Part shown: positions 53,701-61,358 of the stretch, piece by piece
How the letters are laid out: each line of letters begins with the position of its first letter
Position numbering within the stretch: the first letter of the stretch is position 1
Source of the DNA: Chloroflexota bacterium
GTDB taxonomy: Bacteria; Chloroflexota; Anaerolineae; Anaerolineales; UBA4823
Length of the DNA: 64,000 bases
Assembly: GCA_029557965.1 (NCBI GenBank)
Contig: JAKQIM010000048.1
Span: forward strand, 1-64,000
Reading direction: 5' to 3'
The notes under the pieces: model-generated
Databases searched by the model: none
What the model saw: the letters and a program-made list of their open reading frames with translations, nothing else
What the model was told of the DNA's origin: nothing
Translations under genes and position numbers: made by a program

Positions 53701-53837
53701 GGCAGCACCTTGAGTGCCACATCTCGATTCATGGCGGCGTGGTAGGCCCGGTAAACCGTTGCCATCCCCCCTTGCCCAATTTGCCCAATGATGCGATAGG
53801 GCCCCAACATTTGACCTGCTTGCAAACCGGTCATCAT
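50775..53837 (-). CDS. Ser/Thr kinase with membrane helix and propeller sensor
   Basis: A 1020-residue protein. The Hanks kinase domain spans about 12-275: glycine loop IGQGGMATVY, Lys43 in ALKVL, HRDLKPSN starting at 134, DFG at 154-156. A Pro/Thr/Ala linker leads to a membrane helix (about 365-388). The outer 620 residues contain two-component-regulator-propeller-like repeats (WVGTLGGLAQIENDQVVQVY, WVGTGDSGVYRWDG), a beta propeller. It looks like a receptor kinase. Its own promoter is at 53892-53864 (minus) with GAGGAGG before the start. ATG 53834 is an equal alternative. Confidence 0.9.
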   Translation of the reverse strand: MMTGLQAGQMLGPYRIIGQIGQGGMATVYRAYHAAMNRDVALKVLPRQLAESSEFSARFHQEALTIAGLEHPHILPVYDHGEADEVPYLVMRYLDAGTLKDRLGAGHMALREIDRLFSQLADALDYAHARGVIHRDLKPSNALLDRRGNLFLADFGIAKLLESDKHFTSTGALVGTPAYMSPEQAQGQKVDARTDIYSLGVILYEMVTGRVPYEAETPLAVILKHINEPLPLPSVVYPGISPAVERVILKALAKNPEDRFASMTDFLAAWKQALGEAETVRGPQVLAQSAAETVIGGPLGPGDAQASTVVGDEAPSGLPAEGRTALPGTVLTSPAKASGPTAPPVEKPARAARPMRKPKSKLFWVLGGVGLLMVLAALVVGLIMVRRFLIFRARVLAGSTPAAQVSTGEPSAWRSWGAWNWAATIVVDDDQVYSGDWHGLTVRERSGGNLVGHYTAADGLPGTYINDLLLHPDDYHIWAATNNGLAQRTEDELIVYDMSDGLDSPVVMAIESTPLGLLAGTAYSGQTGGGLNQLGGNGWQPFAPFPSGEGPGQLSWNVYVIRSWEDGELWVGTMHGLGHYDPDAGTWETYFVEDGLPDNEVIALLVDGPGQAWVATRGGVVRFVDSAFEPVPQMQGQGIEYADGMQRDERGWYWFATYDGIYRFNPDNADWTMFSNEELGVRYVTGIGQDDDGVLYFGSDQGLIVYDSDDTQLTDTFNTWQVPGLPQVWHGYERILPATDGSLWFVGRSVPETDRFDPGNETWSQPGDLPRDYVPLVVDVQGNTWCLEYGEGLHRLGADRVVTSWTTANGLPSNEIYGLAVTPDGTAWVGTLGGLAQIENDQVVQVYDRTNGLSQNAVFLVFAASDGSVWVSTVDEEGYNPGLSRRSPDGQWAHYGGGKSFAAEWDGVSAIAEDTNGAIWVAANGDALFKFEQEQWSRYTLPDENNWFTALAFAPDGGLWVGTGDSGVYRWDGASGTGGTNWQQYGVKDGLIEAEIRAIYVDAQGVVWFATQAGATRYIP

Positions 53838-53863
53838 GCCTCCTCAATGTACGCTGCTCTTCC

Positions 53864-53892
53864 AGTATACATAATATTCTCCCCCAAAGCAA
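53864..53892 (-). promoter_or_regulatory. Promoter of the propeller kinase gene
   Basis: On the minus strand TTGCTT (53892-53887), 17 bases, then TATACT (53869-53864); the start near 53857 leaves a 20-base leader with GAGGAGG. Confidence 0.6.
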
Positions 53893-53918
53893 CTAGGACC
53901 AGGCTCGTCTTCGTACTG

Positions 53919-54623
53919 CTACACCCTACCCCTCCAATATACTCTGAACTTCCACCGGATCGTTGTTTTGTTTTCCCGTTTCAAATGCGCGATCGCTTTC
54001 CTTCCAAAAATAAATCCGTATGTGCTCACAATATGCTCGAGCGTCCCATACTCCTGGTCCGAGAAGATATCCTGGTACGCAAAATGGAATTCATCGATAA
54101 AAATATGGTCCACCGTTTCATCCACCTTCTCGGGATCATCGATCACGTCATACAAGTCGCCCCCGTACCAACCGGGTGAGATGCCCACATAAACCACCGG
54201 GCCCTTTGCCACACGCAAGCCTTCACGGATAAAATCACGATACTGTTCCGGGGGGTAAAGGGCCAGCGTGATGCCGGTCACCAGGTCCACCGAGTCGTCC
54301 GCCAGCGGCAAAGCCAGAGCGTCTCCGCTCACAAAGGTTACCCGCTCCATGCCCTCGCTGCCTGCTTTTTCCCGCGCCACTTGCAACATGGCTGCCTCGT
54401 GCTCGATGCCAATCATCTTGCGCGCCAACCGCGCCAGCGCCAGGCTGGAGCTCCCTGTCCCAGCCCCCACATCCGCAATGCATTTGCCTGCCAGGTCGAT
54501 AATCCCCGGCAGCTGCTCGTAAATCGTCGGGTGATAGGGCGTGTTCGAAAATGCCTCATACACCTCCGGGTAATCCCGGTAAAGGATATCCCAACGGTTC
54601 TCGATCGACTCAGGTCGCGTCAT
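53919..54623 (-). CDS. Class I SAM-dependent methyltransferase
   Basis: A 234-residue methyltransferase: IADVGAGTGSSSLALA (motif I), acidic GIEHE, VTFVSGDALALPLADDSVD. The start overlaps the end of the glycosyltransferase gene by 14 bases, so the two form an operon. Substrate may be a sugar or lipid made by that pathway; this is positional inference. Confidence 0.85.
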   Translation of the reverse strand: MTRPESIENRWDILYRDYPEVYEAFSNTPYHPTIYEQLPGIIDLAGKCIADVGAGTGSSSLALARLARKMIGIEHEAAMLQVAREKAGSEGMERVTFVSGDALALPLADDSVDLVTGITLALYPPEQYRDFIREGLRVAKGPVVYVGISPGWYGGDLYDVIDDPEKVDETVDHIFIDEFHFAYQDIFSDQEYGTLEHIVSTYGFIFGRKAIAHLKRENKTTIRWKFRVYWRGRV

Positions 54624-55800
54624 AACGCATCCTTGAAAAATAGAACCTCTCCGCCTCCCTCATCACCGCCCCATGCTCCGCCTTCTCTCGCACCAGACGC
54701 AGGTTTTCATCCTTCGCTTTGGCACGCAGGGGCTCATCCCCCAATGCCTGCAAGATCGCCTGCGACAGGGCTTGCGGATCGCCCGGATCTACCAACAGGC
54801 CGTTCACACCTGGTTGGATCCACTCGCGCAAAGATTCAATCTCCCCGGCAATCGGGAAGCACCCGCAAGCCAGCGCCTCCAGCATAGTATTGGGCGTCCC
54901 ATCGTGCGTGGTGATCGAGAGCACCACCTGGGCCTGCTGGAACTGTTCTGCCATCTGTGGGCGGGTGAGCTTGGGCAGCAGGTCTACCGCCGCCCCGATC
55001 CCCAGCTTGTTCACCCACTGCTCCGCCAGCCCCACCCCTGCCATCGCCGGGCAGGTAAAGCGCACCTCCGGCCTTTCCTTCAGCACCAGCGGAATGGCCT
55101 GGAAGAAGGTATCGTTGCGCACGTATGCCCGCACTCCCCTGGGCTGGATCACAATGGGCGCCTCGAGCGCCTGCGCCGCCGGGTAGAACACCTCCATCTG
55201 GATGCCCCCGCCCCCCGGCAGCACGATCCCCGGCTTCTCGGCTGCGAAGCCCCACTTCCGCGCCAGGGCCTGGTCGCGCTGGCAGTCGGTGTGCAGGGCG
55301 TGCGCCCGCATCAGCGCTCGCCTGGTCAACCTGCCCATCCAGGGATTGGCGGTGGCATGCAGGGTAAAATCATTTCCCCACACCGACACCAACAGGGGCA
55401 TATCTGCCAATTCTTCCATCGCCATGGCCGCCAGCATCCCCTCGTAAGGGATGCGCATGGCGTGCACCAGGTCTGGTCGAACCGCTTCGATCACGGCCCT
55501 GAGCTTCCTGGCGGCCCGCGGCAAGGTCAGCGGTCCCAGCCACTGCCGCACCATCGTTCTTGCCCCCACCGGCAAGAGCTTAGCCAGCCTGCCCATCACC
55601 CCGCCGCCTGCCTTAGCCTCCCCCTCACCTTCCTTGGCCTCGCTGAATGCCGCCGGGATCACCGCCAGCGAGGTCAAGCCATCCACTGCCTGGCAGGGGA
55701 ACGATGAAGCCAGGTGCACCTCATGCCCTGCCCGGATGAAATACCTGATCCAATTCAAGGCGATCGCCGACCGCCCATCTGCCACGAATAAAATTCTCAT
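54610..55800 (-). CDS. GT4-type glycosyltransferase
   Basis: I use the ATG at 55800 (MRILFVADGRSAIALNW), matching the GT-B N-terminal fold; 396 residues. The C-terminal sugar-nucleotide loop reads ALACGCFPIAGEIESLREWI with the usual E-x7-E spacing, and VNGLLVDPGDP follows. It adds a sugar to an unknown acceptor in envelope or exopolysaccharide synthesis. The message starts very close to the ATG (promoter -10 at 55813-55808), so it may be leaderless. Confidence 0.85.
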   Translation of the reverse strand: MRILFVADGRSAIALNWIRYFIRAGHEVHLASSFPCQAVDGLTSLAVIPAAFSEAKEGEGEAKAGGGVMGRLAKLLPVGARTMVRQWLGPLTLPRAARKLRAVIEAVRPDLVHAMRIPYEGMLAAMAMEELADMPLLVSVWGNDFTLHATANPWMGRLTRRALMRAHALHTDCQRDQALARKWGFAAEKPGIVLPGGGGIQMEVFYPAAQALEAPIVIQPRGVRAYVRNDTFFQAIPLVLKERPEVRFTCPAMAGVGLAEQWVNKLGIGAAVDLLPKLTRPQMAEQFQQAQVVLSITTHDGTPNTMLEALACGCFPIAGEIESLREWIQPGVNGLLVDPGDPQALSQAILQALGDEPLRAKAKDENLRLVREKAEHGAVMREAERFYFSRMRYDAT

Positions 55801-55807
55801 ACCCTGC

Positions 55808-55836
55808 ATCGTACCACATTCGCCAAACCTTGACAA
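55808..55836 (-). promoter_or_regulatory. Promoter of the glycosyltransferase operon, shares -35
   Basis: Minus strand TTGTCA (55836-55831), 17 bases, TACGAT (55813-55808); transcription would start near 55801, one base from the ATG. Its -35 box overlaps the -35 of the divergent MFS promoter. Confidence 0.55.
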
Positions 55837-55858
55837 ATCACCTACCTGCCAGTACAAT
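55830..55858 (+). promoter_or_regulatory. Promoter of the MFS carrier gene
   Basis: TTGACA (55830-55835), 17 bases, TACAAT (55853-55858), a near-consensus promoter. The start is near 55865, giving a 119-base leader with two hairpins before the ATG at 55984. Confidence 0.75.
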
Positions 55859-55872
55859 GCCTTTTCCGTTCA

Positions 55873-55960
55873 CCCCGGCCATCATTGGCTGGGGATTTTG
55901 TTTAAGAGAGGTTTGGGGAGCAATCACCACCCGCCAGGGTGATCATTGCTCCCCAAACCT
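55873..55960 (+). promoter_or_regulatory. Two tandem hairpins in the MFS leader
   Basis: Hairpin 1: CCCCGGCCA (55873-55881) with TGGCTGGGG (55886-55894), followed by ATTTTG. Hairpin 2: AGGTTTGGGGAGCA (55909-55922) with its complement (55947-55960), plus an inner ATCACC/GGTGAT stem beyond a CAT bulge, followed by TTTTATAT. Both resemble terminators placed between a strong promoter and the MFS start, so the leader may be an attenuator or riboswitch. Confidence 0.5.
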
Positions 55961-55983
55961 TTTATATTACCTAGAGGCATACC

Positions 55984-57279
55984 ATGTTCAAAACCAACTT
56001 CATCATCGTCTGGGCGGGGCAGGTCATCTCCGTCTTCGGCTCCAACCTGAGCGGGTTCGCCCTGGGCGTCTGGCTCTACCAGCGCACCGGCTCCGCCAGC
56101 AATTTCGCCCTCGTGGCTCTCTGCACCGTGCTGCCGCAGGTCCTGCTTTCTCCCCTGGCTGGCGTGTGGATCGACCGTCACAACCGCCGCTGGACGATGG
56201 CCCTGGCTGATACCGGCGCCGCCCTGTGCACACTCTGCCTGGCGGTGTTATTCTTCTCCGGCCACATTCAAGTCTGGCACATTTTCCTGGCCACTGCCAT
56301 CTCTTCCGCCTTCAGCAGCCTGCAAGTGCCAGCCTACACCGCCCTGGTCGCCTCCACCACCGCCCACGGCCAATTAGGCCGCGTCAACGGCCTGCTCCAG
56401 CTTGGGCGCGGCCTGGCCGATATCCTGGCCCCTGGGATCGCCGGGGTATTGGTGGTTACCATCGGGGTGCCGGGCGTCTTGCTGGTCGATCTGCTCACCT
56501 TTTGTGCCGCCGTCTTGACCCTGATCTTTGTGCGTTTCCCCGGCCTGGAAGAAGCCCGCCCTCCATCGCAGGATGAGTCATCCGTCAAGACCTCCTGGTG
56601 GTCCGAATTGCAAGTCGGCTGGCGCATGCTAGCGGCCCAGCCTGCTCTTTCCACCCTGCTGCGTTACCAGGTTTTATTCACCTTCTTATGGAGCTTGTTC
56701 GGCGTGCTGGTGACGCCCATGGTACTGGGATTTGCTACGCCAGATGAATTGGGTGCCGCCCTCACTGTCGCCGGGATCGGGCTGCTCTCCGGCAGCCTGC
56801 TCATGACCGCCTGGGGCGGACCGAAACGCCGGGTATGGGGCTTGCTGTTCTTCGAGCTGCTCAGCGCCCTCGCCTTCTGCCTGATGGGCCTGCGTCCCAG
56901 CCTGGCCCTCGTTGCCGGGGCAGCCTTCCTGGCGCATTTTACCCTGGCTTTCGTTTCCAGTTTGGCCGAGGCCATCTGGCAGGGCCAGGTGCCGCATGCC
57001 CTCCAAGGGCGGATATTCGCCTTCAAACAGACCGCCCTCAAGCTGGGCACCTTCTGCGCTTACCTGGCAGCAAGCCTGCTGGCCGACCGTTTCCTGGAGC
57101 CGCTGCTGCGCTCCGACGGCCTCCTGGCGCGCAGCCTGGGACCCCGGTTCGGCACCGGCCCCGGGCGCGGCCTGGCCTTCCTGTTCTTCCTGATCGGCCT
57201 GCTCAAAGCCGCCTCGGTGCTCTGGATCTATGCCGCCCCCGGCCTGCGCCGCCTGGATAGCGACCTATCGCGTCAATAA
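55984..57279 (+). CDS. MFS transporter, MFS_3/enterobactin-exporter-like
   Basis: A 431-residue carrier with about 12 helices. The N-terminal VWLYQRTGSASNFALVALC region and VWIDRHNRRWTM (motif A) are typical of drug or siderophore exporters of the MFS_3 group. Substrate not readable. AGAGG precedes the ATG. Unusual: a terminator-like hairpin sits 23 bases before the start. It converges with the DUF4173 gene; only 43 bases separate them. Confidence 0.8.
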   Translation: MFKTNFIIVWAGQVISVFGSNLSGFALGVWLYQRTGSASNFALVALCTVLPQVLLSPLAGVWIDRHNRRWTMALADTGAALCTLCLAVLFFSGHIQVWHIFLATAISSAFSSLQVPAYTALVASTTAHGQLGRVNGLLQLGRGLADILAPGIAGVLVVTIGVPGVLLVDLLTFCAAVLTLIFVRFPGLEEARPPSQDESSVKTSWWSELQVGWRMLAAQPALSTLLRYQVLFTFLWSLFGVLVTPMVLGFATPDELGAALTVAGIGLLSGSLLMTAWGGPKRRVWGLLFFELLSALAFCLMGLRPSLALVAGAAFLAHFTLAFVSSLAEAIWQGQVPHALQGRIFAFKQTALKLGTFCAYLAASLLADRFLEPLLRSDGLLARSLGPRFGTGPGRGLAFLFFLIGLLKAASVLWIYAAPGLRRLDSDLSRQ

Positions 57280-57322
57280 TCTTGATCGGTTATGGCCGGC
57301 AAGATCAGCTTGACCTGCATAC

Positions 57323-59017
57323 TCAGTCTCCCATCCAGTAGTAGTCGTCGCTAAAGCAGGGCTGCAGCACCCCGTTCACGCTCACTATCGCCTCTGCCCG
57401 ATCGGTATAAAACAGCGGGTAAGCGGTCAGCTCACCTTGCAGCTTCTCCAACAGTTGGGCGGCCCAGTACTGCCCCAGGTGGAATTCAGGCCATGAAGCC
57501 GCCGGTTGGTAAACCGAGCGCGTCGCCTGGCAGGCCAGCGCCGCGCCCAACTGGTGGTGCACCGCCGCATCCAGGCGCTCATTCTCAAAGGCCCCCACCA
57601 ACACCGGGATCGCTTCAGGCGAAAGGGTTGCCAGGTAGGCGGCGTCCAGCGCCTGGCCTTGACCTGCACGTCCTACGTTGGCTTTTACGATGAAGCCATC
57701 CACCGACAGAATATTCAGCGTGGCCCCAAAGCCCAGCGCCGCCGCCAGGCAAGCCAGCGCGAAGTAACGCGTTTTCCCAAGCAGCTCCAACGCGATCAAA
57801 ACCACCAGCAGTCCACCCAGCCAGATCATGAAGATGTGGGTATACAGGCGCAGGCGAGTGAAGCCGTACACAGCCTCGTAAAGCCGCAAGCGCATAAAAG
57901 CCGAGACCAGCATGATCGCCACCAGCAGCGCCAGCCCCGCCCCCAGCCCGGTGAAGATGCGCTGGTGGGTTGCCCCTGTGCGCCGCGTCACCTTGCTCAT
58001 GCCGATGAACAACAGCAAGCTGCCAAACGCCACGATCACCAGCTCGTTGAAGCCGCGCCGGGCATATTCGGCATAGGTGTAGCCGGCCACGTTGATATTG
58101 GCCTGCCCCCCAAAGAAATACCGAAACTGCACCAGCACAAAAGCCAGGAAAAGCAAGTTCACACTGCCCAGCACCACCGAGGCCTCGGTGAACGGCAGGA
58201 TGGGGAAGCGCTGCTGCGCATCCGTACTGATCCGCTCCTGGCGGCTTTCGGCGATGGCATACAGATAGATTCCCGCCAACACATACCCCAAGACGATCAC
58301 ATAGAACATTCGGAAGATATATTCCGGCAGATTCTCGATCCTGAACAACGCCCACAGGTCATCCAGGCTCTGCGCAAAAGCCGCGTCAGCCTGCGCCAAC
58401 AATGCGCCAAAGACCAGCAAAAGCGGTGCCGCCAGCAGCAGGCCACGCAGCCACCCTGCCGCCACCGAGAACTTGTTTGCTTTGCTTTGCACCGTTGAGC
58501 GGCTGAGTACGCTGAGTTTTTCTTCATCGCTGGTCTCTTTATTCCCCAGCTTCCCCGCGCTCTCCGCGTCTGCGTGGCGAATCCCTTGTTTATCCATTGG
58601 CGTCACCAAGGCCTGTTTCCCGACCACCATCCCCAGCCCTGCCACCGTCTTCACCCACAGGATCGCCTGGTTGACCACGTGATCGATGAAGGTATAGCGC
58701 AGCCACCCGCCCCCTGCCAGGGTTGCCGCCAAAACCGCCATCATCCCAAGGCTCATACCGTAGTTAACGAACTGCGTCACAGGCTCGCTGCGCAGCATAC
58801 TCATTGCCGCAAAAAAGATCACCGGCAGCAGAACCGCCAGGCTGCCCCAGGCCGGCTTCGCCCCCTCACCCCAGGCCAGGCCAAAGCCTACAACCAACAA
58901 TACCAGCACCATCAATGCATAAGATACCCCCACCGACCGCTCCCAGAACAGCAGGTCAAAGATCCAGGCTGCCAGTAGGGCCAGCAGGACCAGACGCCAC
59001 AGATGTTTGATCTTCAT
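57323..59017 (-). CDS. DUF4173 polytopic membrane protein
   Basis: A 564-residue protein with about ten hydrophobic helices and the DUF4173 core (YTYAEYARRGFNELVIVAF). Function unknown. A hydrophilic insert of about 30 residues (GIRHADAESAGKLGNKE...VQSK, between two helices, near residues 145-180) is encoded by a repeat element (58489-58585) read in frame. The C-terminal domain faces outside or inside and ends with a Tyr/Asp-rich tail. Confidence 0.75.
   Translation of the reverse strand: MKIKHLWRLVLLALLAAWIFDLLFWERSVGVSYALMVLVLLVVGFGLAWGEGAKPAWGSLAVLLPVIFFAAMSMLRSEPVTQFVNYGMSLGMMAVLAATLAGGGWLRYTFIDHVVNQAILWVKTVAGLGMVVGKQALVTPMDKQGIRHADAESAGKLGNKETSDEEKLSVLSRSTVQSKANKFSVAAGWLRGLLLAAPLLLVFGALLAQADAAFAQSLDDLWALFRIENLPEYIFRMFYVIVLGYVLAGIYLYAIAESRQERISTDAQQRFPILPFTEASVVLGSVNLLFLAFVLVQFRYFFGGQANINVAGYTYAEYARRGFNELVIVAFGSLLLFIGMSKVTRRTGATHQRIFTGLGAGLALLVAIMLVSAFMRLRLYEAVYGFTRLRLYTHIFMIWLGGLLVVLIALELLGKTRYFALACLAAALGFGATLNILSVDGFIVKANVGRAGQGQALDAAYLATLSPEAIPVLVGAFENERLDAAVHHQLGAALACQATRSVYQPAASWPEFHLGQYWAAQLLEKLQGELTAYPLFYTDRAEAIVSVNGVLQPCFSDDYYWMGD
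58489..58585 (-). repeat. GxxExxY-type repeat element read in frame inside DUF4173
   Basis: On the minus strand it starts GATTCGCCACGCAGACGCGG (from 58583) and ends with CTCAGCGTACTCAGC and CGGTGCAAA. These are signature phrases of short repeats that frame GxxExxY genes. The unit keeps the reading frame, adding roughly 32 codons. Confidence 0.55.
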
Positions 59018-59123
59018 AATTCACCTCACTACTTCCCATTCTATCCACCTGAGGCCCGCGCAGCCACCGCCTGAGTCACCGGTATTAAGCACTCAAGTGC
59101 CGGCCTTTTTTGCACTTATGTGC

Positions 59124-59152
59124 TTGACGTTCTCCCAAATATTGTTTATCCT
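59124..59152 (+). promoter_or_regulatory. Possible promoter of the 59289 gene
   Basis: TTGACG (59124-59129), 17 bases, TATCCT (59147-59152). The start near 59160 gives a 130-base leader that contains the hairpin and repeat at 59172-59252. Confidence 0.4.
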
Positions 59153-59171
59153 AAGCCCAGATATGTCTATC

Positions 59172-59252
59172 AAAAACTCTGTGGTCTCTCGGCTGAAGTA
59201 CAGCCGCCGGCTGTATTTCAGCCGCTGTGTCTCCGTGGTTTTCTCTTCTCGA
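59172..59252 (+). repeat. GxxExxY-type repeat with an embedded 16-bp hairpin
   Basis: Phrases AAACTCTGTGGTCTCT (59174-59189) and CTGTGTCTCCGTGGTTTTCT belong to the same repeat type. Between them a 16-bp stem (59190-59205 with 59209-59224, one G-U pair, GCC loop) is formed around CGGCTGAAG...CTTCAGCCG-like arms. It sits in the 271-base gap between the divergent DUF4173 and 59289 genes; no gene is seen there. Confidence 0.6.
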
Positions 59253-59288
59253 AGCACCCAAAGCATAGACACCCAAGGAACTACTCCC

Positions 59289-60608
59289 ATGAAATATCTC
59301 CCCGAAATCCAATCCGCCCAATCTGACCCCCAGGGGTTAGAAACGCTCTACCAGGTTGCCCGCCAGGCGAATGAAGAGGCCGAATTCCGCGCCGATCTGC
59401 TCAACCTGCAAACCCAGCTCCCTGATGACCTGCTGTTGGCCGCCTGGTACCATCGCTTCCAGAGCAATCCGCTCCCGATCAGCACCACAGCCCCCGCTCG
59501 CCGCATCCGCTGGGACCTGGCCGTCTTGTTTGGCCTGGCCACCGGCCTGGTCCTGTGGGCCATCTCTGATCCAGACTGGATGTACCTGCGTCATATTCCG
59601 TATTGGGGCCTGTTCTGGGCACCCATTGCAACCATCTTTGCCCTGCTCTTCCTCGCCTTCGTCCCTCGCGAGCACTTGCGCCGCAACTTGTGGCTGATCT
59701 TGGGGCTGGTCATTGTCTCGGCTTACGGAACGCTCATGGCTGACACACACATCTTCTGGACCACGAACCAGCACCTTGACCTGATGGCTATTCACTTGCC
59801 CCTGTTGTGTTGGATCGCCCTGGGCCTGGCCTTGCTGGGCTGGCGTTCCCAGCCCTCCAGCCGCTTTGCCTTTCTCACCAAGTCGCTGGAGGTCATTGTG
59901 ACCGCCGGGCTGTACCTGATCTTTGGCGTTGCCTTCGGCGCTCTCACCATTGGCCTCTTTGAAGCCCTGGATATCATCCTGCCAGACCGCATCCTGCGCC
60001 TGATTGGCCTGGGCGGCTTTGGTTTGCTGCCTATCCTGGCTATTGCCACCATGTACGACCCGCACCTGCCGCCCGCCGAACAAGACTTCAGCCAGGGCCT
60101 CAGCCGCTTCATCACCACCATGATGCGCCTGCTCCTGCCGTTGACCCTCCTGGTCCTGGTCATTTACGTCTGCGTCATCCCCTTCAACTTCATGGCCCCC
60201 TTTACAGACCGGGATGTGCTGATCGTCTACAACATCATGGAATTTGGCATCGTTGGGCTTTTGCTGGGCGCCACACCCATGCGCACCACCGAACTCTCTC
60301 CTCGCCTGCAAAACCTGCTGCACAAGGGCATCCTGGCGGTAGCAGCGCTGGCCGCGTTGGTGGGCCTGTACGCCCTGGCAGCCGTCGTCTACCGCACCGG
60401 CCTGGGCGGCCTGACCCCCAACCGCACCGTCATCATCGGCTGGAACGTGGTCAACATCAGCATCCTGGGGGCAGTCGTTGTCACCCTGCTGCGCGGCGGC
60501 CTGCCAGGCTGGGCCGAGCGCCTGCACAAGGTCTTCAGCCGGGCTATCCTGGCTTATGTCATCTGGACCCTGTTCGTACTCATCGTCACCCCCATCCTGT
60601 TCCGGTGA
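59289..60608 (+). CDS. Polytopic membrane protein of unknown function
   Basis: The ATG at 59289 (AAGGAA upstream) gives 439 residues with about ten helices after a 75-residue soluble N-terminus. I recognise no family with confidence, though overall size and position beside DUF4173 are compatible with DUF4153-like proteins. The stop overlaps the response regulator start (GTGA), so they are coupled. Confidence 0.6.
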   Translation: MKYLPEIQSAQSDPQGLETLYQVARQANEEAEFRADLLNLQTQLPDDLLLAAWYHRFQSNPLPISTTAPARRIRWDLAVLFGLATGLVLWAISDPDWMYLRHIPYWGLFWAPIATIFALLFLAFVPREHLRRNLWLILGLVIVSAYGTLMADTHIFWTTNQHLDLMAIHLPLLCWIALGLALLGWRSQPSSRFAFLTKSLEVIVTAGLYLIFGVAFGALTIGLFEALDIILPDRILRLIGLGGFGLLPILAIATMYDPHLPPAEQDFSQGLSRFITTMMRLLLPLTLLVLVIYVCVIPFNFMAPFTDRDVLIVYNIMEFGIVGLLLGATPMRTTELSPRLQNLLHKGILAVAALAALVGLYALAAVVYRTGLGGLTPNRTVIIGWNVVNISILGAVVVTLLRGGLPGWAERLHKVFSRAILAYVIWTLFVLIVTPILFR

Positions 60609-61339
60609 ATATGCTCAATATCCTGATCGTTGAAGACCATCCCAAGCTCCGCCCGGCTCTCAAATCGGGCCTGGAGGCCACCGGCGCCCTGCGCGTGGTG
60701 CACGACTGCCCCAGCGGTGAAGAGGCGCTCGAGTTCTGCCTGGAATACCAGCCCACCCCATCTGGCCCTGAGCCATTTGCCATCCTGATGGATGTGCAGT
60801 TGGCCGGCGCCATGCACGGCATCCAGGCTGCCGTGGCCATCCGGCGTGAATTTCCCCGCCTGCCGGTGGTCTTCTACTCCATCCAGGATGACGATGCCTA
60901 TTACCGAGACTTCCGCCGCTCGGGCATCTTGAGCCATTACGCCTACGTGCGCAAATCCAATTACCTCCTGCCGCACATGATCCTGCCCCTCTTGCAAGAT
61001 GCCGTCTCGGGGCGCAGCTTCATCGACCCCGAGATCGAGGCCCGCGTCCAAGAAGTGCGCCAGAAAGACGAACACGATCCCCTGGCCCTGCTTGAGCCCC
61101 ATGAGCGCCAGGTGGCAGCCTTGCTGGGGCAGGGTCTCACCAATGAGCAGATCGCCGCCCGCATGGGCTTCCGCGACAAGCGCACCATCAGCCGTGTCAA
61201 CGGCCAGATCTACGCCGTCTGGGGTCTCAACCAATCCAACACCGATGAAAAAGTGGCTCGCACCCGCGCCGCCCTCATTGTCCAGGCCGGGCATATGCTC
61301 GCCTGGGATGATGAGGGTATGATGCGCCCCTTTGAGTGA
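60605..61339 (+). CDS. LuxR/NarL-type response regulator
   Basis: A 244-residue regulator. The receiver part begins NILIVEDHPKLR and has a candidate phospho-Asp in FAILMDVQLAG; the usual Lys is in YVRKSNY. The C-terminal helix-turn-helix is EPHERQVAALLGQGLTNEQIAARMG, matching LuxR but with unusual KRTISRVNGQI in the recognition helix. GTG 60605 overlaps the previous stop; ATG 60611 is also possible. The sensor kinase beginning at 62555 may be its partner. Confidence 0.8.
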   Translation: MNMLNILIVEDHPKLRPALKSGLEATGALRVVHDCPSGEEALEFCLEYQPTPSGPEPFAILMDVQLAGAMHGIQAAVAIRREFPRLPVVFYSIQDDDAYYRDFRRSGILSHYAYVRKSNYLLPHMILPLLQDAVSGRSFIDPEIEARVQEVRQKDEHDPLALLEPHERQVAALLGQGLTNEQIAARMGFRDKRTISRVNGQIYAVWGLNQSNTDEKVARTRAALIVQAGHMLAWDDEGMMRPFE

Positions 61340-61358
61340 ACAGGTGAGGAGTTTCTAA

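Noticed and set aside
54673-55707. 344-residue plus-strand open frame opposite the glycosyltransferase
   Set aside because: Low-complexity His/Arg/Gln/Leu text; the opposite strand encodes a recognisable GT4 enzyme.
57506-58498. 330-residue plus-strand open frame opposite DUF4173
   Set aside because: His/Gln/Arg-rich with no hydrophobic core or motif; the DUF4173 strand has clear membrane helices and family motifs.
59337-60527. 396-residue minus-strand open frame
   Set aside because: Composition is Gln/Asp/Gly-rich and it lies fully antisense to a membrane protein with a ribosome site and coupled downstream gene; it is a shadow of GC-biased codons.
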